Shown: one piece after another, positions 49,201-54,826 of the stretch
Position numbering within the stretch: the stretch's first letter is position 1
How the letters are laid out: the number at the start of each line of letters is the position of its first letter
NCBI GenBank assembly: GCA_029582265.1
Contig: CM055834.1
Span: forward strand, 1,922,001-1,986,000
Reading direction: 5' to 3'
Origin: Zoroaster sp. YZ-2022
Taxonomy: Eukaryota > Echinodermata > Asteroidea > Forcipulatida > Zoroasteridae
DNA: 64,000 nt
Notes under the pieces: model-generated
The model's database searches: none
Told to the model about the DNA's origin: nothing
The model's input: the letters and a program-made list of their open reading frames with translations, nothing else
Translations under genes and position numbers: made by a program

Positions 49201-51004
49201 ATGTCGTTGTCAGAACTCACCCGGAAAAGGGGATAAGGGCGCCATCATGAAAGGCCAGTACACGCCAGTATCTTTTTGGTAAAATGTATGTTCATGAAAA
49301 TAAAGAGATAATAGTCCTATGTACAGAAACCGACCTGTAAAAGTTTCAGTTATTTCATACTGTCGTTAGCAAGAAAATAGTCAAAGTGTGTATTCATTCC
49401 AAACTGGAATTTCTGTCTTCGGATGAAATTGTTTCATGCATTTTACGACAATAGTAGTCTTGATTTAGACATTAGTTTTCCTGTATGAGATGTCGATTGG
49501 GGGCTCGCAACACTGACACAACTATCAAATAGATAGCTGTGTATAATGTGTGTTGTACGCCCTCAACGGGTGGCTCATAATTATGAACCTCAGGTAAAAC
49601 CATCGTCTGAATCAAAACGACGACGATAGCAACACAAGACAGTAGTATTTTAAGGGATTTTTGACGTAAAACTGTGATAATTTTTCTGTTTTCGAGATTA
49701 CCAGTTAATTGTGTATAGTGGTATATATATTAAGATCAGACTGACCCGGATTTTCGAGTGTGATACTCATAGCGCAACACCATAACACATTTATATTTGA
49801 AGATAGAAGTCGGGATAACTTCGATCGGGGCAAACTAGCCTATATGTAATAAGATACCGTGTTGGCGGTGCATTAGCCAATACGTCCAATTCGATGGAAG
49901 TCCATCATCCAAATTAAAATAGTAATTAGTACACAACAGTTGCATACAAGTGACCTTTTGCCGACCGTTCCTTAAGGAGAAAAGAGGCGACTGTGATATA
50001 GATTTTGGCAGAAGCAAACAAGAGTTGTCCAGTAGATGTGTCGCCTATTCGCCAATTCATACTTCAAAGTATTGGCTATATATCAAGGTTATATATATAT
50101 TTTTTTAAATATATTCCAATGAAGCTTAAAGGGCCCATGAAATGCAATTTTAAATTGATAACAAAAAAATTAATGTAAAGTGTCCTAGCGAGTAAATCTG
50201 GTTTACCTTCATGCATGGACGGCCTCTAATTTTACCTATATTACATACGGTACCGTATTACAGGTTGGTATTACCATATAGAGCAAGGTCCAGATGGTAC
50301 CGGTATTACATAAATGTCCCTTTGTTTAATGATTATTAATGGGTGATCGTTAGTGTACAATAGCACTTACTGCGTGCAGAAGATTTATTGTTTTTAACGG
50401 AGTAAAGAAGCTCTGGTATTGGTAAAAAAAACATTAATTGAGTTTTAGGACAATTGGTCTGTTGTCTCTCTGTAAGTCGTATTTGATGCTGTCAGTAATG
50501 ACAAAAAGCAACACTGACACGATTTTTGTTTAAATGGATTACTCAGCTGAAGTCACAGATGTTTGTGGACTCATGTCCTATTAAAACCTGCTCCAGATTC
50601 AAGACCTACATTCCATGGTTTTGCATAACTACAACAAGATGCTCCTAGCATTTACGCAACCAGATAGCCATGCAGTCTAAACGGAATTTTAGGTTGTTCT
50701 CGGCAAAGAGACAGTTGTCAAAATAATAATCGTTGCTTTTGTCCAAACTTACTGATCTTATTCTAACTATTGCAGATCCTCCGAAATGTACTATCAGTGT
50801 TATGGTTACAGAATGTTCTGATTACTCGACTTTTTTTTCTTTTCGAAGGCGGCTCTCTGAAAATATTATGTATTCCAGGTAACATTTTGAAATGTATTTG
50901 TTAATGGAATGATGTATTAACTTCCTGGTCAAAGTTAACTCAATCGCATACGGTACACCGTCCGGCAACTTTGTGTAAATTTGACAAAGCAATTCCTGTT
51001 TTCT
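19044..51004 (-). CDS. NTRK: Trk neurotrophin-receptor tyrosine kinase (NTRK orthologue), 5' end missing
   Basis: Fourteen exons join with matching splice phases into one 2295-base frame (2301 with the other linker exon). Order: part of the LRR N-terminal cap, LRRs, LRR C-terminal cap with [11 protein letters not shown], Ig domain 1, Ig domain 2 with HWC and NYT, juxtamembrane linker, transmembrane segment, NPNY site, kinase. Kinase landmarks: GEGAFGVV loop, VAVK lysine, HRDMATRN catalytic loop, DFGMSR, YSTDYY activation loop, [18 protein letters not shown]. Known: LRR plus two Ig domains plus this kinase defines Trk receptors (TrkA/B/C), plasma-membrane receptors for neurotrophins signalling through Shc and PLC-gamma. 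The gene has diverged in its C-terminal docking site (Phe instead of Tyr). The signal peptide and first LRR-cap cysteines were not located. It is probably a single pre-duplication Trk, so no A/B/C label is given. Introns hold many repeats and an antisense LINE. Confidence 0.95.
20031..20189 (-). CDS. NTRK: NTRK kinase exon: APE-equivalent to helix F
   Basis: 159 bp, phase 0/0. [20 protein letters not shown], then [17 protein letters not shown] and [11 protein letters not shown]. Acceptor TTCTAATAG, donor GAG/GTACAA. Confidence 0.95.
21188..21428 (-). CDS. NTRK: NTRK kinase exon: catalytic and activation loops
   Basis: 241 bp. Contains [45 protein letters not shown]: the catalytic HRD..N, the DFG metal site and the three-tyrosine activation loop typical of Trk. 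Donor AGG/GTAAGG. Confidence 0.97.
21429..22036. other. NTRK intron, no repeat recognised
   Basis: 608 bp between two kinase exons. Ordinary intron sequence; no additional exon was seen. Confidence 0.5.
22037..22212 (-). CDS. NTRK: NTRK kinase exon: helix C to hinge
   Basis: 176 bp. [20 protein letters not shown] (helix C Glu), then [12 protein letters not shown] and [17 protein letters not shown]. Donor AG/GTATGG splits an Arg codon completed by the next exon. Confidence 0.95.
22635..22765 (-). CDS. NTRK: NTRK kinase exon: glycine loop and catalytic Lys
   Basis: 131 bp. [11 protein letters not shown] then [14 protein letters not shown] and MVAVK. Ends after the VAVK lysine codon at AAG/GTACAT, as vertebrate Trk genes do. 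Confidence 0.95.
23427..23646 (-). CDS. NTRK: NTRK transmembrane and Shc-docking exon
   Basis: 220 bp. Starts [20 protein letters not shown] (membrane span) then the basic stop-transfer YKFRKSR, and later [13 protein letters not shown], an NPxY motif at the position of the vertebrate Trk NPQY Shc/FRS2 site. Acceptor CGACAG, donor G/GTAAGA. Confidence 0.93.
23723..24069 (+). mobile_element. Harbinger-like MITE, TAA target duplication, copy 2
   Basis: Ends GGCTAAAAAAGTCTCCGG / GAGACTTTTAATATTGGGGACC flanked by TAA on both sides. Same interior as copy 1. In the intron before the transmembrane exon. Confidence 0.8.
24291..24618 (-). mobile_element. Harbinger-like MITE, TAA target duplication, copy 3
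   Basis: Inverted relative to copy 2 and only 221 bp away. TAA flanks both ends; the termini are GGCCAAAAAGGGGGCTCCGG and GGAGATTTTTTTTTGGCC. Contains (GTT)n at about 24324-24346. Confidence 0.8.
24700..25170. repeat. Old dispersed repeat, copy 1 (related to 27430-27680)
   Basis: Shares GGTGTAAAGTTGATAATGGT-like and AGACTTCAGAGGAACATTTA, then GTAAATACAACGCACTTTGAG and ATCATCACTCTTTGTGTTT with the later copy. Weaker relatives of the first phrase occur at 28490 and 40815. Confidence 0.6.
25475..25925. repeat. 10-11-bp CCCTGTCTAT array split by a SINE
   Basis: CCCTGTCTATC units precede (25475-25526) and follow (25868-25925) the SINE at 25527-25867, which evidently inserted into the array. Confidence 0.8.
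25527..25867 (+). mobile_element. tRNA-derived SINE, full length
   Basis: Head GTGGCCGAGCGGTCTAGC (box A-like) and GGTTCGAATCAC (box B-like), body CTTGAGCAAGACACTTAATC, 3' GCTATATAAATCCACACATT and (ATT)n tail. The best complete copy in the window. Confidence 0.9.
25921..26720. mobile_element. 800-bp foldback element with ~250-bp arms
   Basis: TATACACCCATCACAACTTC at the left and its reverse complement at the right. The arms continue to GCATTGCTTCAAGGGCATGT / ACATGCCCTTGAAGCAATGC. The centre holds a copy of the CACATGGTGTCACCGCAATTAG repeat. TA flanks are compatible with a mariner-type insertion. Confidence 0.85.
26782..26931. mobile_element. Short inverted-repeat element with TGACGTCA at both ends
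   Basis: CTGAAGAACTGACGTCACGC on the left pairs with AAGCGTGACGTCAGATCTTCAG on the right. Near-palindromic CRE-type octamers TGACGTCA sit inside each end. Higher GC than its surroundings. Confidence 0.6.
27430..27690. repeat. Old dispersed repeat, copy 2
   Basis: Diverged second copy of the 24700-25170 repeat. Between its two matching blocks lies the NTRK exon 9-like fragment (27521-27541). Confidence 0.6.
27512..27541 (-). pseudogene. Fragment matching 21 bases of the NTRK transmembrane exon
   Basis: On the - strand GACAAGAACGAAATGGTCAG matches the exon 9 segment encoding DKNEMVS with one silent difference, then reads Lys-Lys-stop. No convincing acceptor precedes it. It may be a partial exon duplication or chance. 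Confidence 0.4.
28666..28741. repeat. Single degraded 81-bp satellite unit
   Basis: AAAGAGAGTAAAGCATACT, then CAGTTCCGTCACCATTTCTA and TGTACCTTCTTTTAA follow the order of the satellite unit at roughly 70% identity by eye. It is an isolated copy in an NTRK intron. Confidence 0.6.
28903..29003 (-). CDS. NTRK: NTRK juxtamembrane linker exon (8b)
   Basis: 101 bp, acceptor TTTCGCCCCCAAAG, donor ACA/GTAAGT. Reads [20 protein letters not shown] then [13 protein letters not shown], an acidic Ser/Pro linker like those before the Trk membrane span. Joining to exon 9 gives [13 protein letters not shown]. Confidence 0.8.
29578..29684 (-). CDS. NTRK: NTRK alternative juxtamembrane linker exon (8a)
   Basis: 107 bp, acceptor GGTGTAG, strong donor CAA/GTAAGT. 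Reads [18 protein letters not shown] and on to NEAMQ, a Pro/Ser/Lys-rich linker. It enters in phase 1 and leaves in phase 0, exactly as exon 8b does, so it can replace 8b but cannot be joined to it without a frameshift. Supported by splice signals and phase only. Confidence 0.6.
30353..30795. mobile_element. Penelope-like mini-element with inverted arms and 12-bp target duplication
   Basis: TATTCTTCTCAT flanks both sides (30341-30352, 30796-30807). The left arm (TAAGACTAATTGCGGTGACA) and right arm (TGTCACCGCAATTAGCCTTA) are inverted copies. Next to the right arm is a hammerhead-like motif. Inverted terminal copies, a variable-length duplication and a hammerhead motif fit a Penelope-like retroelement derivative (inference). 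No reverse transcriptase is encoded. Confidence 0.65.
30680..30713 (+). ncRNA. Hammerhead-ribozyme-like motif
   Basis: CTGAGGA (core CUGANGA), a hairpin with GATCAG/CTGATC arms, then GAAAC and GTC. The ACGT after GAA allows only a two-pair helix III, as in minimal hammerheads that act as dimers. The extra C before the hairpin and the short helix I (CTC/GAG) are weak points. Confidence 0.4.
31740..32046. repeat. Degenerate CACCCAGCACCCAATCGTAC repeats
   Basis: Units of about 30 bp built from CACCCAGCACC and ATCGTACACTAC, irregular. They lie in the intron just before (on + coordinates) Ig domain 2. Confidence 0.75.
32122..32442 (-). CDS. NTRK: NTRK Ig domain 2 (ligand-binding domain) exon
   Basis: 321 bp, acceptor CCCTCTCAG, donor G/GTATGT. 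Carries [23 protein letters not shown] and [14 protein letters not shown], aligning with HHWCI, HGCL and NGNYTLLAANPFG of TrkA domain 5, the neurotrophin-binding Ig domain. It ends FIKHP plus one base, which either downstream linker exon can complete. Confidence 0.93.
32644..32883. mobile_element. CGTCCCTAATTTGCCA MITE with AATT target duplication, copy 2
   Basis: Inverted ends identical to the 9029 copy and again flanked by AATT (32640-32643, 32884-32887). The interior matches copy 1 except for a ~16-bp difference near TACATTCAGG. Confidence 0.9.
33431..33709 (-). CDS. NTRK: NTRK Ig domain 1 exon
   Basis: 279 bp. It contains the Ig cysteines in [19 protein letters not shown] and [16 protein letters not shown], spaced as in an I-set domain. 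Donor CAAG/GTTGGG is weaker than its neighbours but gives the correct phase. Two sequons (NNT, NFT) are visible, and NLT near the F strand. Confidence 0.88.
34400..37085 (+). mobile_element. RTE-like LINE insertion
   Basis: The element body includes the coding region above and the GTA-rich 3' tail. The 5' end is truncated within the endonuclease. No clear target duplication was found. Confidence 0.8.
34420..37068 (+). CDS. Non-LTR retrotransposon (RTE-like) endonuclease/reverse transcriptase, 5'-truncated
   Basis: 882 codons without a stop. The C-terminal part of an AP endonuclease is seen (GDFNA at 48-52, LDFILV 112-117, SDHR 139-142), then reverse transcriptase (NYRGIS 447-452, [10 protein letters not shown] 515-524, [10 protein letters not shown] 576-585, FADD catalytic motif 625-628), then a C-terminal region with LYGCEAWT and GKRGPGRP (825-832). 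The endonuclease N-terminus is missing, so the start Met is only the first in the frame. A short 3' end with a GTAGTAGAGTAGTAGTA tail suits RTE-clade LINEs (inference). It lies in an NTRK intron on the opposite strand. Between residues ~165 and 212 the protein reads out of the family's frame (see findings). Confidence 0.9.
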   Translation: MAAMIKTTIFVCYSPHNCSEEADVEQCYADLRVAIGQVPAHNFLAVLGDFNARLGPEDARFTYHIDDSNRNGQHLVSFLQENNLLAANTLFQKRRGKLWTFEDKATGARRQLDFILVRRKWRNSVLNAQAYSSFRTVASDHRVVSMRVRLSLRQPKSTGSTEKVDWKSFSSSQTYRHSTQWKCSTTSMCLGGMGRGRERAGGEEKERRVQQPCYQRFIEANSEARKSLPKVKRVKRSRNSDHPDVVAARKVVEEQHEAYNQSRMEQLKENLKAAKAQLFDVYDRLREEELERRIEEVEVAREGKQYGEAWKIVNEVSGRKRSRAGQVKGNTPEDRVKTWFTHFRNLLGDPPTVTDKDLEIGAVLTNVDIDDGPFSKEELWKVKCSLKQGKSAGPDDIPPEVLRNCELDEIMLEFCNMALMTHDKPTQWSLSNIIPVPKSGNLISPDNYRGISLTCIMAKIYNRLILNRIRTAIDPKLRYNQNGFREKRSTVTQILALRRIIEEVKNNKLPAVLTFIDFKKAFDSIHRGKMIKILKAYGIPPRLLRAIEATYTGTTAKVVTPDGVSDVFEISAGVLQGDTLAPFLFIIVLDYALRQALKEHEELGFTVTPRKSRRIGPLTLTDLDFADDIALLSDQITEAQELLSRVESECEKVGLHLNAKKTEYMAYNIGDHAPLKTYGGASLKKVDDFKYLGSRMQSTEKDLKVRKALAWKALHDMKKIWTSQLSKGLKLRLFHAAIETILLYGCEAWTFTKAMTKSLDGCYTRMLQMAQNVSWKDHITNVELYGNIPRLSEKVKARRLSLAGHCLRHPELPANKVIVWEPTHGKRGPGRPTKTMLKTLIEDAGVENKEELVSCMQDRVVWRVRHRARLKPATSRLPGSTE
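37190..37347 (-). CDS. NTRK: NTRK LRR C-terminal cap exon
   Basis: 158 bp, acceptor CTAATCAG, donor A/GTGAGT. Begins [18 protein letters not shown], the NPL.C.C...W signature of the LRR C-terminal cap, with two later cysteines (DPTCTKEN and DDTC). Confidence 0.9.
38425..38502 (-). CDS. NTRK: NTRK LRR exon
   Basis: 78 bp, acceptor CATTCCCCAG, donor CT/GTAAGT. Reads [17 protein letters not shown] and on, the LSFN.L.SLSW repeat of Trk. Confidence 0.9.
38624..38660 (+). ncRNA. Second hammerhead-ribozyme-like motif
   Basis: CTGATGA (canonical core), a hairpin with ATCAG/CTGAT, then GAAACGTC. It is followed, as at 30680, by GAGTTGT..ACCACCAGTTCTT. Shared flanks show it is a copy of the same retroelement end. 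Confidence 0.45.
38925..39094. mobile_element. MITE, GGCCAATTTCATA family, copy 3
   Basis: GGGGCCAATTTCATAGAG to CTATGAAATTGGGCCC, with internal GCCAGCCAAATTTTC and GCTTAGCA motifs. It ends 47 bp from an NTRK LRR exon. Confidence 0.8.
39141..39212 (-). CDS. NTRK: NTRK LRR exon
   Basis: 72 bp, acceptor TGTTTTCAG, donor AT/GTAAGT. Reads [20 protein letters not shown] then LVN, matching the NSGL.FV...AF repeat of vertebrate Trks. Confidence 0.9.
39358..39572. mobile_element. hAT-like MITE, CAGCGGCGTAGCCA ends, 8-bp target duplication
   Basis: CAGCGGCGTAGCCAGGAC at the left, GTGGCTACGCCGCTG at the right; GTCACGAG repeated on both sides (39350-39357, 39573-39580). The interior is G-rich. An 8-bp duplication and CAG ends are hAT hallmarks. 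Confidence 0.88.
39580..41234. other. NTRK intron, no bounded repeat
   Basis: Nothing beyond a weak relative of the GGTGTAAAGTTGATGATGGT dispersed repeat near 40815. No extra exon with good splice sites was recognised. Confidence 0.45.
41235..41309 (-). CDS. NTRK: NTRK LRR exon
   Basis: 75 bp, acceptor ATTTTGCAG, donor TT/GTAAGT. Reads [20 protein letters not shown] then GLKT. The LRGLRGL piece matches the Trk LRR (LRGLGEL in TrkA). Phases 2/2 match both neighbours. Confidence 0.85.
41668..42022 (+). mobile_element. Harbinger-like MITE, copy 4
   Basis: GGCCAAAAAAAAAAGGTCTT to GGAGACTTTTTTGTTTGGCC, flanked by TGA (left) and TAA (right), one mismatch from the family's TAA. Interior as in copy 1. 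Confidence 0.8.
42081..42176. mobile_element. Foldback MITE, GTGGTACAGTAAAACTAG family, copy 2
   Basis: Arms GTGGTTCAGTAAAACTAGCC..GCTGGAACG and CGCTCCAGGG..GGCTAGTTTTACTGTACCAC with a short loop. It lies only 58 bp from MITE copy 4 above. Confidence 0.8.
42696..42965. repeat. 33-bp tandem repeat, about 8 units
   Basis: Unit TGATGTAATTGGTTCAGGCC + ATAATCATTACTG, almost perfect; the first two units lack one A. Not a CRISPR array: no unique spacers. Confidence 0.93.
44948..45745. repeat. AT-rich block of TTAAACAC / GTGTTTA phrases
   Basis: Dense short phrases such as TTAAACACAATGTGT, AACATGTTTATTAACTGTCAC and GTGTTTAAAACCTAAAC on both strands. GGATAAACGGCGTCACATGT and AATAAACAACGTCACATGTT are near-duplicates. 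It may be a decayed inverted-repeat element; boundaries are unclear. Confidence 0.4.
46550..47110. repeat. Degenerate TTGGCCACTGGCTGA minisatellite
   Basis: Roughly 15-bp units (GAGTTGGCCACTGGC) with many substitutions, and an internal longer duplication containing TCTCAGATTTAACCTATATA / TCACTGATTTAACCTAAAAA. Confidence 0.75.
47111..48401. other. NTRK first-intron or upstream region, nothing recognised
   Basis: Moderately GC-richer than its neighbours. Short frames exist on both strands but none has convincing protein similarity or flanking splice signals that fit NTRK. Confidence 0.4.
48402..48586. mobile_element. MITE, GGCCAATTTCATA family, copy 4
   Basis: GGCCCAATTTATCATAGAG to TCTATGAAATTGACCCC, with ATATTGCTTAGCGATATTG and CAATTGGCTGGTGACCAGC inside. 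Confidence 0.75.
48587..50921. other. Stretch before the tentative LRR-cap exon, nothing recognised
   Basis: AT-rich sequence without an identified exon or bounded repeat. Confidence 0.4.
50922..51004 (-). CDS. NTRK: NTRK exon: second half of LRR N-terminal cap (tentative)
   Basis: Acceptor TTTCTCCCCAG; reading [20 protein letters not shown] then IELTLTR, resembling the C..L..LP.G.P..I..L pattern of an LRR cap. It ends with AA before GTTAAT, which with the first G of the next exon makes Lys and keeps frame. The donor is weak and the next intron is 9.6 kb, so this call is the least certain exon. Confidence 0.5.
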
Positions 51005-51095
51005 CTGGGGAGAAAGCACTTACCTCAGAGGAAACCAGTTCTCATAATGATCGATATACGTACCAACTGATAATAACAAAATGTAAAGTTTCCTT

Positions 51096-51344
51096 AGGGA
51101 GGAGGGCCAAATTTGTGGTACAGCCAAGCCTTTGAGAAGCCCTGGCAGACCCAGGCTACCTTGCCTCCTAATCTGTCTTTTTTAAGTCCTAATCCTGTAG
51201 AAATACAGTACCTACCAAACAACTAAACCTGGGCTTCTGGAGGGCCTAGCCCACTTACAAAAGACAGATTAGGAGGCCAGGTAACCTGGGCCTAGGCGGG
51301 CTTCTCAAAGGCTTGGCTGTACCAGGACTTTGGCACTCCTCCCT
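51096..51344. mobile_element. 249-bp MITE with ~85-bp inverted arms
   Basis: AGGGAGGAGGGCCAAATTTG and CAGCCAAGCCTTTGAGAAGC pair with GCTTCTCAAAGGCTTGGCTG and ACTTTGGCACTCCTCCCT. The inner arms (CCTCCTAATCTGTCTTTT / AAAAGACAGATTAGGAGG) pair too. Confidence 0.85.
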
Positions 51345-52422
51345 CACAAAAAATTATATTGTGAAGACAGAATGTCGTTACATATAAAGTTCATCAGATT
51401 CGGTGATCGGCTTAAACAAAATAGCAAATCAAAACTGAAATCGCTTTATAAATGAAAAGGGTAGAGTCTACAAAACCTATATATTGTTCTCAATGCATTT
51501 GACGGCTACAAATGATATGCTGATAACCTGTATCTCATGGATAGTATAAGGAAAGCAACATTTAAAAATAAGTCGATCCTGGCTAGGTTTAAACAAAGAC
51601 GTGGCTTTAGGGATTGAACTGCCGTTTATTCTCAATATATATATCAAAGGTACTTAACTGTAGTCAGTAACGTTAACTGCAGCAAACACATGCCCTTAAA
51701 ACCTTTCAACCGGTCTTTAGTTGTCTTGATCAAGAAGACTTCGAACTTTACATCTTGACCTGAAGCCGAAAGCAGACCTGCGATCTGCAGCTCCATCATC
51801 TCTATTTATAACGTAGAATTGCCCTTCTCCCCCCCCCCCCCCCCCCCCGCTCTGCATCTCTCACGGGATCGCCCGAGGAAATATTACACGTGACTTGACG
51901 TGAGTGCGATTTTTAAAACAAACCTAAACGGCCAGGAACCGACGACATACACGAAAAAAACCGCGAGATTATTTAACTTTCCAAAGTGGCGTTGTGGAGA
52001 CCATGGAGATATCAGACTAAGGGTGAACAAAATTCGAGTAATCTGCTACGGGCATGCAGATTGAAACGTGAACCCACATGACATTTTACATCTTGCAGTC
52101 GCATATCCTGCGACTGCATGCCTTGATTGTGGATAATGACATTACCGAATATCTGTTAATACTGTGTCTAATATAGAACTAGCGTACGTGCTTGATTATT
52201 AAACAACTACTGGTACATTTCACGCAAGAAAAGAAGTCCTTAACACCTGTACAATGCAGTTCGTGTACCTAATTATATTTGCCATTGATTAGGTTTGTTG
52301 CTGGGTTTTTTTTCATGCATTATAAAACAAGAATCGCAGTACAACGGTAGCTCACAATATTGTGCATGCCATCATTTCAATCAAGCAAACATCAAAATAG
52401 CCTTATACAGGATGTAAAAATA
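51345..52422. other. Non-coding stretch with a poly-C tract
   Basis: A C-run of about 20 bases at 51828-51848. No gene or repeat family recognised. Confidence 0.45.
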
Positions 52423-52456
<34 letters not shown>

Positions 52457-52789
52457 TGTGGATTTATACAGCGCACGTATCCACCAACTAAGTGGTGCTC
52501 AAGGCGCATTATATTATTATCCCTGCTCATAAGGCTCATAAGGCTCATAAATCAGTCCTGAAACCATCTCAGCTCCCTGGGGAGTATACAGCTCAATTGC
52601 TGCCATTTCTAGCGCATATAGAGCAAACCAACTCTGCCTTCACAGGTACCCATTTAACCCCTGGGTGGAGAGAAGCAATTATTATTAAGTGTCTTGCTCA
52701 AGGACACAAGTGTCACGGCCGTGATTCGAACCCACATTATGTTGCTAACACCAGAACTTGAATCCGGTAAGCTAGACCGCTCGGCCACA
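52423..52789 (-). mobile_element. tRNA-derived SINE, full length
   Basis: (AAT)n at the left (tail on the - strand), then the SINE body, with the tRNA-like head GTGGCCGAGCGGTCTAGC complement ending at 52789. AGGCTCATA is repeated three times inside. Confidence 0.88.
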
Positions 52790-52828
52790 TATTTCATCGG
52801 GGAGTCAAACATTACTGCTGCAGCGAAT

Positions 52829-53717
52829 TAGTCTTGGTTCAAAACTGTGTTTTCGATACACGATCCGACGGCGCTACACGAACGCTACAATCACGAACCG
52901 TGAAGTCGTCGATCAGTGAACACGGCAATCCGTTGTTGTTTTTGCGCATGCGCACCAAAAATGTGGGCAGCGCTAGCATTTCAAATTGACGCATGCGTAG
53001 TGGTTTCCCCCGTTTTCGGGGGGGGGGGAGGTTATACGAAGTTCCCAAGACTGTGTTTGATAGCGGTTCATGTGTGTGGTAGCGGTTCGTGATTGTAGCG
53101 TTCGTGTAGCGCCGTGGGATCAGGCACGTGCATACATAGGTCCCAAAGGGTGCTTGAGCCCCTGCCCTTTTTGCCTAGTATAAAAAGTGCCCTTTTTAGC
53201 CCAAGGTTTTTTTTTTTTTTTTGAATGAATTATTAAGTTCCTGTTGCGCATAGACTGCCCTGCCTAGTTGAAAGATGTCAGGATAGAATAAAATTAGAAT
53301 AAATATTAGGTCAGCAGAGATGCCCCTTACTATTCCTGTGCACGGGCCTGCATGTGCCCCTCCGCGAAACTAGATTTCACGCATAGCCGCGCGCGCCTAT
53401 ACGTCTTTGATAGGCAGGCACACGCTGTCACTGAAACACGAAATTGACATCCCGTGGCTCACTCACCACCAGATCAGATTGTAAATGAAAACCAGTCATC
53501 AACATAATCTGATCTGATTGTAATGTTAAAAACCATATTATGCGTTTTTATTAATAAATAAACGCCCAATTTTTTTTAGCTCGCGCGCTACGCGCGCTCG
53601 CATGGAATTACACTGCCCTTTTCAGACTCTGAGCCCCTGCCCCTCTACAACCCTGTGCACGTCCCTGCGTGGGATTGTGTATCATAACCATACAAACACA
53701 GTCTTGAACCAAGACTA
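52829..53717. mobile_element. Foldback element with 9-bp target duplication, interrupted by a hAT MITE
   Basis: Ends TAGTCTTGGTTCAAAACTGT / ACAGTCTTGAACCAAGACTA; GCAGCGAAT flanks both sides (52820-52828, 53718-53726). The arms extend through GCTACACGAACGCTACAATC. A 9-bp duplication with long arms suits Mutator-like/foldback elements (inference). Without the insertion at 53121-53667 it would be about 334 bp. Confidence 0.85.
53121..53667. mobile_element. hAT-like MITE nested in the foldback, 8-bp target duplication
   Basis: Ends CAGGCACGTGCATA / TGTGCACGTCCCTG; CGTGGGAT on both sides (53113-53120, 53668-53675). The subterminal regions repeat GAGCCCCTGCCCTTTT. Removing it restores the host's right arm. 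Confidence 0.9.
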
Positions 53718-54063
53718 GCAGCGAATATGAGTAGACCCGTAAGTTAATTCATTTGACAATGCTCCATTCACAATTAAAGCCAGTTGTAACATGTCTGTGA
53801 AGGCAACCATATCAACGAACAATAGAGATATTATATGCCCACAAAACATTTTGTGACAGTCTCAGCTTTGTTCATTGTGAAAAAAAAATCAGATTTCCTT
53901 TCAATGTGAAATTAACGTCTCTAGGGGACTCATAGGCCTATATTTATTTGTGAAATAATTTGATTAATACACTAATATAATAGCACTGAAACACAGACAT
54001 AAATATTTCAATGAATGTATGATTCTGTGTAGGCCTAAGTTTCATGTTATAGGGGACTCATAT

Positions 54064-54475
54064 AAGCTCGGGCGATATCGATTTTTTTTTTCATCCACGA
54101 TATATCGGCAAACATATATCGCGATTTTTGATGATATCGCAATTATTTTTTTCATTCGTGCATGATTGCTTTAGAGCCGATAACCACAGGTATGTACCCC
54201 CTATAAGCATCACAATAAATCACAAATTCGTTTGCATAGTGTGTATTTACTTCTGAAGTAGTTCGCTTTTGTTTCTCACTTCCAAAAGCTGAAAAAACTG
54301 TCCTAATTTTGTTTCCATGGAATTTCTGAATTGACTCACAATGGCGATTTTTTTAATCGCGATTATTTTGTTAATCGCGATTTGCCGATATCTCGATAAC
54401 TTAAAAAGGTTCTCGATATCGTAATCGAATAATAAAAGGTATCGCGATATTCGATATTATCGTATTATCGCCTAA
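54064..54475. mobile_element. GGCGATATCG-terminus element, copy 2, right end split by a SINE
   Basis: AAGCTCGGGCGATATCG to CGATATTATCGTATTATCGCC. Matches 8794-9439 but lacks the AATT MITE. Its terminal TTATCGCCTAAG is duplicated beyond the SINE at 54477. Confidence 0.8.
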
Positions 54476-54476
54476 G

Positions 54477-54807
54477 TGGGGTGCCATGGTCGAGCGGTTT
54501 AGTGCATCGGATTTGTGTTCTGATGGCTGAGTCGTCAGAGTGTGTGGGTTCGAAGCCTTGCCGCGACCATAGTGCTTGTGTCCTTGAGCAAGACACTTTA
54601 CCATAATTGCTGCGAGGGCCGAATTGAACCCAGCCACTGGGGATGTACAAGCCCGTGTATGCTTAGTGCCGGTCCCAAGCCCGGATAAATAGGAGGGTTG
54701 CGTCAGGAAGGGCATCCGGCGTAAAAACCTACCGGTATGCCAAATCAAATATGCGGATCATGATCCGCTGTGGCGACCCCTAACGGGAGCAGCCGAAAGA
54801 GGACAAC
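54477..54807 (+). mobile_element. SINE with tRNA-like head and a different 3' tail
   Basis: The head (GTCGAGCGGTTTAGTGCATC, GGTTCGAAGCC) resembles the other SINEs, but the 3' half has CAGGAAGGGCATCCGGCG, CAAATCAAATATGCGGA and CTGTGGCGACCCCTAACGGG, a tail I recall from SINEs of several animal groups. Flanked by an 18-bp duplication ATCGTATTATCGCCTAAG with one mismatch. Confidence 0.88.
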
Positions 54808-54826
54808 ATCGTGTTATCGCCTAAGC

